Shown: positions 25,201 to 37,027, numbered from the stretch's first letter. The stretch is 64,000 nucleotides of DNA from Flaccisagitta enflata (GCA_965153355.1 OZ231126.1:90272001-90336000), one strand, 5' to 3'. A program made the numbers and translations. Notes: generated from the sequence alone by a model not told the origin.

Positions 25201-28200
25201 ACGACAACGACAACGACGACACCCACCCGCCTTGAATTATAGTCCGCGTCGGAATGGTATTCCATCGCGGACAAAAATAGAATGCTTGATTTATACTGCC
25301 TTATCCCGATGACATTCACTATGAAGTTTCAAGTATTTTCTTAGACATTAAAACCACTTTATAGACCTTTTATCATTTTAATCAATATGGTCATCAATGA
25401 CAATAGGGTCTATAAAATCAATAAAATAGTATGCCCACGTCACTTATAGGCACAGTTGAACCAATAATTATGGATATCAAGGGACCGAAAAATTCCATCA
25501 TTGCCAAGAAAGAAATTAAAACAAAATTAAATGAAGGGACTAAGATTTTCCATACAAAATTTCTGTCAATCCTGAATACATCCAAAACAAGGCCGGATAC
25601 ACGGCTACCCCAGTCGCGTGCGGGTGGGCAGGGGCCATAATTGAGGTCACTCCATCATTTGGGCAGGAGCAGTGAGGCCAAAAACCGCAAAAACCCAAAA
25701 AAAGTAAAGTGTGACGGACGGACGGACGGACGGACCGACCGACCGACAAAGCGGGTTGTAGAGTCGCGTAGCACTTGCGTGCTTCGCATAGCAAAAGTTG
25801 GGAGTATCCCTTCACCCTACTTAGATAATGTGGAGGAGCAAAAATCATGAAGATGACCATTTTCCTTTTTTCAAAATTCCTTCATCTTCCGTTTTTGATT
25901 TGGCCTTAAAGTTTCGCAGATTTCCCAGAATTCAGCAAAATCCTGTGTAGTTTTGTTACAAAAAGGACAATTATTCATTTTAGAAAAACATAATGCTTGT
26001 AACAATAAACTAAAATATTAAAACATAAGCTATAAAAAAACTTATGAAAAAGCAGAATTGTGATTCTTTGAAAAATAGAAATTTGTAAAAGCTAATTCAA
26101 ACAATATCAGTATATTGCTTTATCCCACTGCATTATGCAAATTAGGCCCTCAAAAACAATTTTCTAAAAAATAGAAGATGAACGATTTTTGACAAAAGAA
26201 AAATGGTAAGGGTTTTAAAATTGGCCACTCCACATTAGGTAAAAAGGGCGAAAAGAAATAAACAACTTTTGCTATGTGAAGCACCCAAGCGTAGCACGCG
26301 ACTAAAAAGCAAAATCTAAGTTCATAGCTCTTAGATCAAACCTTTTGTCTCCAGAGATAAGGTGAATAGTTGCCCATTTTTTTCATATCCAATCAAAAGA
26401 TCTGTACCGTTCAAAATTTGCAATTGATTAATGAGATCACCAATAACAGACTTTATTACATCACTCGTTTCCTTAGTAAATTCAAAATGAAGGGGCTGGT
26501 TAAACCGGATCCCATTGGGACTTTCATTTGTCCAAACAAAAACTCCATCAACAACAAGACCAAGAATTGTCAGGGTCGCAGAAAAAACATTCTTATCATT
26601 GGAACCATCGACTTCGCCACCTTCCAACCCCTGTCGATATTCACTAAAGTTGCTTGTTCCGTCTCCACCTATTTTGAATATAAGCTGCCCTTTTGAATTG
26701 TGCATTGGTAGCTTTTCCGCAACTTTGGGTAAAAGAAGCAATCTACTGGTTGTATGCTTAACCAAGCTGTCTAAACTCACTGAGGCCTTTTTACCGTCAT
26801 CAGTTATTTGCATTTCTGGAGGATAGGTTTTCTTTTTTTCGGAAAGCACTTCTTTATATACAGGATACAGATTATGGTGACCTTTGCTTGTTGCGCCATT
26901 ACGCAAAGACTGATAGGTACGCTGACTTAGAGTATTTTCGGAAATGAGTGCAACTGCTTCAAAAGCCGTATAATTTTCAGGCTTTGGTTCCGGTTTTCGT
27001 GTAAGCAAGTCCTTTATCTCCTTAGCTTTGTGGTGATCATTTTTTATTGCATTGACAACGTAACAAATATCCATTTGTTTCAAACTTCTTGATTTGTACA
27101 CAACAGCACATAACAGTTCATTCAAACTTTTGTGCATCGTGCTACTCTTGAGTATGTGCCGTTGACTGTCCGCGCCTAAATTATCAAATGATTTCCTTTG
27201 GCCACCCCTCTTTCGTGGAGTCTGCTTTGGAACTGCAAATTTGATCTCGATTGAAATCTTTTCATTGATCCATGGTTTGGACTGCATTTTTTTGATACTG
27301 CAATGATTATCTCTGTACTTTTCAGCAAATCCCTTTTTGAATGATGTAAAATACGTATCAAGCCGCTTTGCTGTATCACTATCAACAGGCTTTTGATCGT
27401 TTTTGGTCTCTTTAAGGTACAAACTTCTCCAATCATCCGCAGACATTTTGAGGACTGTCTTTTCAGCCTTTCCAATTAAAGCCGCTCGTGTCATACATGG
27501 ACCGGGATTACTGTGTGGAACAAACAAGGCTAGATACACATCTACCCCAGTCACGTGCGGGTGGGCAGGGGCTAATATTGTTGGTCAGAAGAGCATATGG
27601 GCAGGTGCAGTAAGGTCAAGGAATAACAGGTGACGCGGGGTAACAATATTGTTGCGAACGGGTGGGCAGGGGCATCCCACTCGTAGCCTCACCGCAACCC
27701 CACCCCTAACCACTCCTGCTACGCACTCACACACCACAAAAACAACTGCAGTATCATAAATGCGCGTTTTTTGTGTTTTCAACTCGAATGTGACAGACCA
27801 ACGGACGGACCAACGGACAGACGGACGGGCAAAGCCTTATAGAGTTGCATATCCGCAACTAAAAAACATAAAAAAAGTAAAATGGGCAGACTGACTGATG
27901 GGCGGAACGGTGGACGGTTGGACAAAACGGGGTGTAGAGTCGCGTAGCACATGTCTAAAAATTATTGAGAATCCTCCAACTATTTTGTGATACCAACCAA
28001 TAGACCAACAGAGCTAAAGAGAGTTACCAAAAGACCTGGCGATTCAAAGAATTAAATGTATATGATTCAGATATCAATGATGTTGATTTCAAGGCAACAT
28101 AATCTTACGTCTCGAGGCCGGAGGTAATCAAAAGTAAGCGACGCACAGTTGCAAAGTGACAATTTTTCGCGTATGGATTGTGTAGTTCTGAACTATGACA

Positions 28201-28269
28201 GAAAACAAAGTTTCCAGGAAACCGTAGAAAGAAACCAGATGATTCCATTTCACTACTTCCACCCGTCAT
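21664..28269 (-). CDS. RAG1/Transib-like DDE transposase gene, four exons, 792 codons
   Basis: Join of 28269-28109, 27510-26342, 24068-23632 and 22275-21664. Junction phases are 2, 1 and 0 and agree at every junction; no exon contains a stop or frameshift. Motifs in order: residues 41-58 form a 2A-like segment ending NPGP; about 332-347 contain GGDG followed by SEY, matching the RAG1 region around its first catalytic Asp (D337 here); 461-466 MVDGK supplies the second Asp (D464), 15-18 residues before CNYC (C479, C482); about 510 LSTLH matches RAG1 ALH; H648-x4-H653, then TEGSQESYNK with E674, matches the RAG1 SEGNESGNK site. Residues about 735-792 are an Asp/Glu/Ser tail ending EFEF. From family knowledge, such proteins cut and rejoin DNA at transposon ends in the nucleus. 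Inference: an active or recently active transposase, or a domesticated gene. No terminal repeats were found. The start is the first in-frame ATG of the exon; upstream exons are possible. Confidence 0.8.
22364..22625 (+). mobile_element. HINE copy (intron 3 of the RAG1-like gene)
   Basis: TTAGTCGCTGCCTAAGCGAT hairpin, TCTATAAGAGGG, a GTCT tract, tandem CCCCTGCCCACTC, AGCGACTA, and GGCCGTGTATCCGGCC + TTGTT. Confidence 0.75.
22772..23488 (+). mobile_element. Foldback-like element B5 (in intron 3 of the RAG1-like gene)
   Basis: GGGCAGCGGCCCCAGAGGGG start, ATTCCACACAGG stem, GTCCGTCC tract, and about 20 units of a 21 bp repeat (AGGCCTCTCAGACCCCAAATC). The inverted CCTGTGTGGAAT lies at 23402, and a 3' module GGGCATCGGGTACCGCTGACC follows. 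Confidence 0.72.
23632..24068 (-). CDS. Exon 3 of RAG1-like gene (second Asp, CxxC)
   Basis: The acceptor is GACCCCAG at 24069 and the donor is TTCCAG|GTACAAGG (intron from 23631). Length 437 nt fits phase 1 in and phase 0 out. It carries MVDGK (Asp codon 24009-24007), CNYC, LSTLH, an Arg/Lys-rich helix and the Gly/Asn-rich NSNTGNT segment. The same order of motifs is seen in uncharacterised RAG1-like proteins of invertebrates, as far as I recall them. Confidence 0.75.
24082..24450 (+). repeat. 13 bp minisatellite GCGTTGTCAAACG
   Basis: Begins with perfect 13 bp units and drifts to ATTGTCAAATGGC-type variants. Confidence 0.85.
24457..25090 (+). repeat. 162 bp tandem repeat, about four units
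   Basis: Units start at 24457, 24619, 24781 and 24943. Each has CATATGTTGAG, ACCAAGTTTCAAC, TATGCACGTTTTTCACTTTT and a GGCTGGTAGG block. Confidence 0.85.
25586..26305 (-). mobile_element. HINE copy split by a TIR element (intron 2)
   Basis: On the minus strand the 5' hairpin TTAGTCGCGTGCTACGCGAC is interrupted by the 514 bp element at 25775-26288. The remainder has a GTCCGTCC tract, GCACGCGACTGG and CCGTGTATCCGGCCTTGTT. Confidence 0.75.
25775..26288. mobile_element. 514 bp TIR element nested in a HINE
   Basis: The inverted ends TTGCGTGCTTCGCATAGCAA and TTGGGTGCTTCACATAGCAA (extending to AAAGTTG) are flanked by a perfect 9 bp duplication GCGTAGCAC (25766-25774, 26289-26297). The interior is AT-rich and non-coding. 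A 9 bp duplication is typical of Mutator-like elements, so a MULE-type MITE is the best guess. Confidence 0.75.
26342..27510 (-). CDS. Exon 2 of RAG1-like gene (first catalytic Asp)
   Basis: The acceptor is TTGTTTGTTCCACACAG at 27511 and the donor is AAAAG|GTTTGA (intron from 26341). The exon is 1169 nt: one base completing the split Thr codon, 389 codons, and one base of the next. It encodes a Lys/Arg-rich N-terminal region with a basic RKRGGQRK stretch (about 27190-27170), then the start of the DDE fold with GGDG (Asp codon 26663-26661) and a downstream helix-rich stretch (about FEFTKETSDVIK). The open frame runs past the acceptor into HINE-derived sequence, which is judged intronic. Confidence 0.75.
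27523..27958 (-). mobile_element. HINE copy, outer (intron 1)
   Basis: AACAAGGCTAGATACAC and AGTCACGTGCGGGTGGG at one side, and ACGGGGTGTAGAGTCGCGTAG at the other. It is interrupted by the copy at 27625-27862. Confidence 0.65.
27625..27862 (-). mobile_element. HINE copy, inner (GTGAC subfamily)
   Basis: AACAGGTGACGCGGGGTAAC, TTGCGAACGGGTGGGCAGG, a GGACGGAC tract, and the TATAGAGTTGCATATCCGCAA end. It belongs to a different subfamily from the copy it interrupts. Confidence 0.7.
28109..28269 (-). CDS. Exon 1 of RAG1-like gene (N-terminus and 2A-like segment)
   Basis: The exon is open from ATG at 28269 and ends at a strong donor, GAC|GTAAGATT (intron from 28108), leaving phase 2. It encodes about 53 residues ending RRLLLITSGLE; the next exon completes T and adds NPGP. 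An alternative acceptor (pyrimidine tract then CATAG) at 28193 would give a shorter exon, 28192-28109, in the same frame, so the ATG is tentative. A HINE insertion begins 62 bp upstream of the ATG. Confidence 0.6.
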
Positions 28270-28330
28270 TCTTGCACTTTCACCGAAATTGTCACCACCA
28301 TAATTGTCAACAAAACCAAGAACAACCAAC

Positions 28331-28837
28331 AACAAGGCCAACGCCTATAAGTCGCGTGCAAGACATAGATAATTACATAATCGCATAACTAAAATGACTT
28401 TCATTAAGTTTAATTGACTTAGAATGATTTAACTGACCTAGAATGAGTTAAAATGACTTAAATTGACTTTAATTGACCTAATGACTAAAATGACAGAGAC
28501 TAAAATTACTTAGACGAACTTGAATTGAGTCAAAGTGACCTAAAATGACTTGAATTGACCTAAAATGACTTAAATTGACTTAAAATGAACTTAAAATGGG
28601 CTGATGGACTTAAGTTGACCCAAAATCACTAAAATGAATAGAATTTGAAAAATAACTCAAATGACATGAATTGACTTAAAATGACTTAAAATGACTTAAA
28701 ATGATCTAATTTGACGCAAAATGACTTAATTGACTTGATAGGAATAAAACAAAATAAAAGAAATAAAATATGACCGACTGACCAACAGAGGGACAGACGG
28801 AAAGACAGTTGTGTAGAGTCGCGTAGCATTCGACTAA
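28331..28837 (-). mobile_element. HINE copy with TGACTTAAAA core, upstream of the RAG1-like gene
   Basis: AACAAGGCCAACGCC, AAGTCGCGTGC, a core of about 10-12 bp TGACTTAAAA/TTGACCTAAAA repeats (28384-28740), then an ACCGAC-type tract and TAGAGTCGCGTAGCATTCGAC. Confidence 0.7.
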
Positions 28838-28848
28838 ATAAAGCATAC

Positions 28849-29219
28849 TTGGTGCATCTTGAGCATGAAGAAAAGACCGCCATTAGTGATCAAGGCAAAG
28901 GAGATAAACATATGTTTCATCAAAAAAAGTATCATCAACGTAGTCCATGCAAGCAGCAGCTTCAAGGGTCTCTGAAGATCAACAACGAATGTCTTGTCTT
29001 GATATGTAGCAAAAAAACGAAACAGATAATCAAACCAACACTCATATCTTTTAAAACACAAGTGGGTAATCTTACCAGATCGGCAGTAATGACATTGTTG
29101 CAGCGTTTGTACTCGGGTGTACTGATGAGTTGAAAAACTTCATCATCTTGAAATGACAAAAAATTGGGCCCAACAAAGAAAAAAAATGAAACAAACACAA
29201 GCAGACCAAAAAAATTCAT
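28849..29219 (-). CDS. Possible two-exon segment of a membrane or secreted protein, unknown
   Basis: Exon 29219-29076 starts with ATG and encodes a hydrophobic MNFFGLLVFVSFFFFVG leader followed by a polar stretch (about 31 residues, including DDEVFQLISTPEYKRC). It ends at CTG|GTAAGATT. After a 104 bp intron with acceptor GTTGATCTTCAG, exon 28971-28849 continues in phase 0 with two hydrophobic segments separated by KHM, ending at CAA|GTATGC. A HINE begins 12 bp further on and no later exon was found. The signals are consistent, but the product is not recognised and the segment could be chance or a pseudogene. It lies on the same strand and directly upstream of the RAG1-like gene. Confidence 0.3.
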
Positions 29220-29443
29220 TGTCGAATATTCCCAAGAGGCAGAGAGACGTCTGTATCAACTCAAGATTCATAACAAATCTTGACAGATGTCCTTTCCGTT
29301 ATCATGAAAGATAATGCCCTTGCAAGATACATAGCTAATAGTATTTGATAGATCTAGTCTTAAGATATTCAACTCGTGAGTGAATGAATGTGCGTAAGTA
29401 TGTGTAAGTCATTGCATGTGTGTGTCATTCAGAAAATCTCTGA

Positions 29444-29818
29444 AATCGGCGAATCGCCAAAAATGTTTTTGTCGACGTTGGCGGCAAAAAACGCAATCTT
29501 AGGACGCATCTCAAACAATGTCAACACAACTTCCTAAGCAAATTTCTGATCGTCCATCGACCGGATGACGTAGAGACAACAAACTTATCATGCGCGGTTT
29601 TGGATGGATTACTTTTCCACTTCGGCAAAACTCGAGCCACCAACGAAACAGAGAACAAAATCTACTCCAACGGCATGAACCTTATGATAAACCCCATCGA
29701 CAAAAAATGGTTATACACTCGCGAGAGTTTGCGTATGCGTATGAACGCGACTCATGGGGATCAATTAGTTCATGACGTCAGACTGCCTATCTCAGAAATT
29801 GATACGGCCATTATTTGA
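29444..29818 (+). CDS. Coding-like segment, possible exon or gene fragment
   Basis: Open for about 124 codons to TGA at 29818, with ordinary protein-like composition (segments KKRNLRTHLKQCQ, VLDGLLFHFGKT, NLMINPIDKKWLYTRESL), unlike the low-complexity frames around it. A CATTCAG acceptor lies at about 29422 but fits the neighbouring frame, so a frameshift or missing exon is possible. The product is not recognised. Confidence 0.3.
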   Translation, partial: NRRIAKNVFVDVGGKKRNLRTHLKQCQHNFLSKFLIVHRPDDVETTNLSCAVLDGLLFHFGKTRATNETENKIYSNGMNLMINPIDKKWLYTRESLRMRMNATHGDQLVHDVRLPISEIDTAII

Positions 29819-29836
29819 GATTTAATATGTCTGTCG

Positions 29837-30170
29837 AGATCTCGACACACAAAAATTGCAAACGGCGCTCAGTCGGTGCTGAGAGATGCGGTCGGAGTTG
29901 GCTTCAGTTTCAGCTGGATGCTTTTTATGGACGATATCTTAGGGTCGCTGAAGTCGGAAGAGAGAAAAAAAATTGACGTTGATGGCAAAGAATTTCATGG
30001 GGCTCTGGCGACAATTGCTAAGAAATCGCTATTTTCTAAATTATTTTGGTCGACGATCCACTCGACGTGGATCACCTTCATCTCTTGTTATCATGAAGTC
30101 GCCTCCGAGCGTCGAGAGACGCAAACCCTCCTTCAAGAGCTGCTTCTTCGTTCCGTCTTCGAGGCCCAGA
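29837..30170 (+). CDS. Coding-like segment ending in a (TC)n tract
   Basis: An open frame through SVLRDAVGVGF, SWMLFMDDILGSLKSEE, a Lys-rich region and TLLQELLLRSVFEAQ, with plausible amphipathic helices, then straight into the (TC)n array at 30175. A second frame in the same stretch (start ATG 29828) also looks coding for 49 residues. It may continue the segment at 29444-29818 after an indel. The product is not recognised. Confidence 0.28.
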
Positions 30171-30174
30171 CGGT

Positions 30175-30552
<378 letters not shown>

Positions 30553-30763
30553 GGGATGGAGGTTCGACGTCGAGGCTGACAATGACGCGGGCGCTGATGG
30601 AAAATGACGCACGACGATGAACTCAACGCTAACGGGTCGCGGAAAATCAAGAAACAAGAAAACATCCAGAATATCTGAATGGCATCTGAAGACAACACAT
30701 AACTGACTGCAGATCCGTCTGTATGTCTGTAACCTGAAAGTCCTACAAATGTTCATGTAATTT

Positions 30764-30900
<137 letters not shown>

Positions 30901-31179
30901 CTCTATATCTGTACCCAATCTGTCAGAATGTCAGCTTGTACGGTTGTCAGCTTTGCCCCCCCCTCCCCCAGCACAACCATAAACATCGTGGAATACTCAA
31001 CACAAAGAGAACCGAAGATTAAATCTATCTGTCCGTTCGTCTGTTTGTCTGCCTGTCTGCCCCTCTACTTATCTGTACACCTGCCAAAATACTCAAAGCG
31101 CAAGACGACCAAACTTTAAAAATGCTGAAATGAAAAATTTGCTCCGATAGACTTGTAAAGTCTCGACGGAAGTATAATA

Positions 31180-31181
<2 letters not shown>

Positions 31182-31221
<40 letters not shown>
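31182..31221 (+). repeat. (TC)n
   Basis: Microsatellite. Confidence 0.9.
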
Positions 31222-31226
<5 letters not shown>

Positions 31227-32370
31227 TTTTTTTGCTTGTCTGAGATAATGTTGCTACTCAACTCTCTCTGCATTTTCACTTCTCCGTGTTTCTTCAACTC
31301 CGGTCTTGTTTTATTGTTTCTGTGGCCCTCGAATTATCTGTTTCAACTTATACATTAATGATTCGAATGGATCAATACTAATTTTGTAATGTATTCATGA
31401 AGCGATCGACAACCTTTGAACTCACTGTCAGTGCATGATGATTATTCCGAAATTGTCTTGAGAACAGTAGAATCTCTGTAAGGAAATGGTTTTTAAACAT
31501 TCACGACGATGAAGCTGGAAAAAGAGTCGAAATGCGTCGAGATAAAAAAAAAGAGAAAACAATTTGTCACGAAAAAAGTCGTTTCCATGCGGGAAAAGTT
31601 ATTCAAGTTATGAACAATGAATATTAAAAGCTTGATCACAATAGTGGACAGATGGTCGGCCGCGGTCGGCTGGACTGCAGATGGCGACGCTTTCAGAAAA
31701 AAATACTTCTCGACGTGTTGGACGAACGATTGATGGTTCATGAGAACAAGCACAAAAAGTAAGGTATAAACCAGTAGATTTTGTTGTGAAACGTGTTCGC
31801 TTTTAGGGATAATGAGAGAAGGAAAATCACATCAAATCTTGACTTGGGTCTAGTTCACGGCATGAGTCCCATATAGCCTCATGAGTCCTTACATGGTGAA
31901 TCGGTGTTGCCTGACAATACTGAGGATATATGTTTTATAGTTCCGAACTCAAAACCGTGAATTCTGGAGGACCTCCTTTGGTGGCATCATAGTGATATCA
32001 ATGGATAAGTAAACCTGGACTGTGGACCAGGCAAGACTTGTGCTTAAAGTCAACACATGGTCTTGGCGGGTTTAGAGGCTTCCCATCACCCTTGCTATTA
32101 CCCATACCAAAACATAGAGGAGATAATAGGAAAATAGGAGAATAAATCATAAAAAGTTTAATAAAGGTTGTGGTGGAGAAGATACAGTGTAGTGAAATGA
32201 CAGTATTGATAGGACAGGTAAGAAAAGGTGAAGATGAGGAAGAGGATAGGTCATGTGATCAACAGGGCTTCAGTGGTCAAAGGTACAGGTGAAGATAGTT
32301 GAAATAAAGGAAAAAACAAATGGTCAAAGAAGGTAGAGGCAGTGTAAGGTAGAGGTAGAGGGAGATATGC
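31222..32370. other. No gene recognised
   Basis: Mixed unique sequence. Only short frames. Confidence 0.5.
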
Positions 32371-32379
32371 GATAAAATA

Positions 32380-32640
32380 AACAAAAGGTAGTGAGTGGGG
32401 TAGGTAGGAGGTAGGGGTTGGTAGGAGGTTGGGCAGGAGGGTAGGTAGGAGATAGGGTTAGTTAGATAGGAGAAGGTAGGATGCATGGGTAGAAGGGTAG
32501 GCAGGGGTAGGTAAGTAGGGGTAGATGAGAGGTTGGAGTAGGTAGGTAGGAGGTAGGGCTGGGTCAAAGGTGGGGGTAGCAGAGTGGGTGGGAGGTAGTG
32601 GTAGGAGGGTAGGAAGAAGGTAGGGGTAGGTTGGGGGAGA
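32380..32640 (+). repeat. G-rich minisatellite GGTAGGAGGTAGGGGTA
   Basis: Irregular GGTAGG/GGTAGGAGG units. G-tracts could in principle form quadruplexes. Confidence 0.75.
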
Positions 32641-32825
32641 AACTTAGATCAGGAGAAGAACGAAAGAGTCTTATTCCAAACCAACTTTTTTTTTCACAAT
32701 TTTGAAAAAAATTGATATTTTTGCATTGATCCTAATTGTCAGCATTATGTAAAAATAGAAATAAGTCAAGATGTTACGCAAATTGACCCCAACTTTTAGG
32801 ACGCTAGCTTTTATTTTTTTTTCCG

Positions 32826-32827
<2 letters not shown>

Positions 32828-32884
<57 letters not shown>
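32828..32884 (+). repeat. (GA)n
   Basis: Microsatellite. Confidence 0.95.
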
Positions 32885-32887
<3 letters not shown>

Positions 32888-33295
32888 CAGAAGTAAGGAG
32901 TATATTTGGGTGTAGTAGTTTGTGTAATTGTAAAACAGAGCAAGCTACTGTTGGCATATTGGAAGTTTGTTGATGCTGATTACGCATTCTACAGCAACAA
33001 CACAAGTGCACCTGCAGGAATCTTTGCTTCATAACGAAATTGAAAAAAGGCAGAGCTAATTTTTTTTTCAGTTTTTTTTTCATCATTTCTTTTTTTCTTT
33101 TTGACAAAAATATTTTTTTTGAAAAAAACTTTTCTTCTTTGATCACCATTTTTGAGCAATCTCATTGCATGGTTGTACCTCGATTCTCACTTCTGAGGCA
33201 TGGTTTTCTAATCAATATTGCTAGTGTCAGTACTTCCACCAGTACATTAGAAATCTTTGATTATTACTTTTGTAAGATATTTTGTGTTTACTAAA

Positions 33296-33490
33296 TGGTA
33301 TAGGCTTGTCAAACTTTATGCTAATGAGGTATGCAGTCAGGCTGATAATTTTGTCTGGTAAGCATTTTGTTTGTCATTTGTAAATGATAGGTTTGAGCAA
33401 TCTAGAGTAAACACCATTGAAAGCATGCAAGGCTTTAATCCTTTGTAAATTCTGGCCTCCTTTTGAAAGGGCAATGTTGATTTAACTTTC
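33296..33490 (+). repeat. Dispersed repeat family G, copy 1
   Basis: About 80% similar by eye to 45008-45212: GAGTAAACACCATTGAAAGC and TTCTGGCCTCCTTTT are shared. Confidence 0.65.
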
Positions 33491-33559
33491 ATGAGCATCA
33501 AAAAAATTCAAAGCATGAAAAACGTGAAAATAAAAAATCAACAAAGGAACAATTCCACC

Positions 33560-34415
<856 letters not shown>

Positions 34416-34541
34416 TGGGAGTCTTTTTTTTCTGTGCATGTTTTTCAGTGTGAGCATCTCATGACATTTTGTTGACTGCTTGTCTGTTTTTGTTATTCAA
34501 TATCTGTCTCTGTTTCTTTTTTTCCTCTTGGTCTTTGAGTG

Positions 34542-35347
<806 letters not shown>

Positions 35348-35549
35348 GGGTGGGTATCACCAGTGGGAAAATCGAACTGGTGAGAATTTGTTTAAAATAA
35401 AATTCTCACCAGTGGGATAAAAAAGTCATCCCACTGGTGAGAATTTTTTTAAAAATAAATTCTCACCAGTGGGAAGAATCAAATTCTCACCAGTGGGAAA
35501 GGAAAAAAGGAAAGAGAAAAGGAAAGAGAAAAAAGAAAAAAAGGAAAAA

Positions 35550-35755
<206 letters not shown>

Positions 35756-35952
35756 AATAGACAAAGAAAGAAAAAAAAAATGATATCAAAAGCCCTCTCC
35801 TTCTAAAAAAACAATAAATGATTAAAATGGTAGATTCATTTTGCAACAAAGCAAGTGGTGTATGTCTGTCAGTTTATTGTTTTGAATTAATTGCATTCAT
35901 ACAATATCTATCCTGGTAAATCTATCACCCTAAATGGCTTTGTTGACTTTTT

Positions 35953-36058
35953 GGATGCATCCTCGCATCTCTATAAGAGGTTATGTCCATCCGTTGATCA
36001 GTCTGTCTGTCGGTCCATTACTCATCAAAATCATTCAACAACCACCTATCACACCATT
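35953..36058 (+). mobile_element. HINE 5' fragment (GATGC subfamily)
   Basis: GATGCATCCTCGCATC hairpin, then CTCTATAAGAGG and a GTCT tract. Interrupted by the next copy. Confidence 0.55.
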
Positions 36059-36257
36059 TTTAGTCACGTGCACGCGACTCTACAACTCACTTTGTCCGTC
36101 GGCTGGTCGGTTGGTTGGTCGGTTGGTTGGTCACACTTTACTTTTTTATGATTTTTTTTCTTTGACCTCACTGCTCCTGCCCAATTGGTCTGGTGACCTC
36201 TAATATGGCCCCTGCCCACCCGCAAGCGACTTCAGTAGCCGTGTATCCAGCCTTATT
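36059..36257 (+). mobile_element. HINE copy
   Basis: TTAGTCACGTGCACGCGAC, GGTCGGTTGG tract, GCCCCTGCCCACCCGCAAGC, and GCCGTGTATCCAGCCTTATT. Confidence 0.7.
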
Positions 36258-36492
36258 AGATGCCTCCTCGCATCTCTATAAGAGAATGTGTTCATCCCTT
36301 AGTCCTCTGTCTATCAGTCCGTTACCCATTCTTCATTCCTCTCAGCCATGATGCCATTATTTCAATCTAAAGATCCATTTCCAACACCTAAAATCAAAAT
36401 CTGAAATCACACACTCGTGGAACCTGTATATCATTTCAACCACTAGGTAAAGTCAAAATCTTCACTGAAACGGCTGCTACATCTACAGTGTT
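36258..36492 (+). mobile_element. HINE 5' fragment (GATGC subfamily), second
   Basis: GATGCCTCCTCGCATC hairpin and CTCTATAAGAG, then degenerate sequence up to the next HINE start. Confidence 0.45.
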
Positions 36493-36657
36493 TTAGTCGT
36501 GGACTATCGACTCTATAAGAAGCTTTATCCTTCTGTCTGTTGGTCTATTAGTCCGTCCATAGGTCCATCTGTTGGTCTGTCTAGAGTCTAGTTTGAAAAT
36601 ATAAAAACAGGCATTTCCACCCCTGCCCACCCATCTACAACTGGTGTTGGCCTATGG
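36493..36657 (+). mobile_element. HINE copy, degenerate
   Basis: TTAGTCGTGGACTATCGAC hairpin, CTCTATAAGAAGC, GTCT/GTCC tract, CCCCTGCCCACCCATCTACA, and a partial 3' end. Confidence 0.55.
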
Positions 36658-37027
36658 GAAAAGGTTAGAGGTTAACATTTATATGCATATACTTTTGTTT
36701 TTTATAAATCCCTTGCTGCAACCCAAAATAATGTGTATAAGATTTGATCCTGGCCTTGGATCTTATCTCCATGCTTTTGGACCCAAATCCTGACCTAAAC
36801 GCATTGGAAATGGGCCCTTTCCTCGCTCTTCCTCCCCGTTCCTCCCCCTTCCTCCATTTCCTCCTTTTTCTTACCACTGGTGATAATTTTTTTTCTTAAA
36901 AATTCTCACTAGTGGGAAATATTTTTTTCTTACCAGTGGGATGAATTTTTTATCCCACTGGTGAGAATTTGATTTCATCCCACTGGTGAGAAGAAAATCC
37001 TTCCCACTGGTGAGAATTCCCCGTGTG

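Larger units (their letters stand above)
24069..26341 (-). other. Intron 2 of RAG1-like gene
   Basis: 2273 bp. It holds a HINE (25586-26305) with its own nested 514 bp TIR element, a 162 bp tandem repeat (24457-25090) and a 13 bp minisatellite (24082-24450). Confidence 0.65.
27511..28108 (-). other. Intron 1 of RAG1-like gene, holding nested HINE copies
   Basis: 598 bp, GTAAGA...CACACAG. It consists mostly of an outer HINE (27523-27958) interrupted by a second HINE of another subfamily (27625-27862). The outer copy's end lies 12 bp from the acceptor AG and supplies part of its pyrimidine tract. Confidence 0.65.

Noticed and set aside
26331-27554. Reading the exon 2 frame as a complete 407-residue protein starting MTGVDVYLAL
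   Set aside because: The first 14 or so residues come from a HINE end, and good splice sites exist at both borders of the frame.
21664-28340. V(D)J-type signal heptamers or CACT-type Transib ends around the transposase
   Set aside because: I looked for CACAGTG- or CACWRTG-like ends flanking the gene and found no inverted pair; a lone CACAGTG at about 13711 is far away and has no nonamer.
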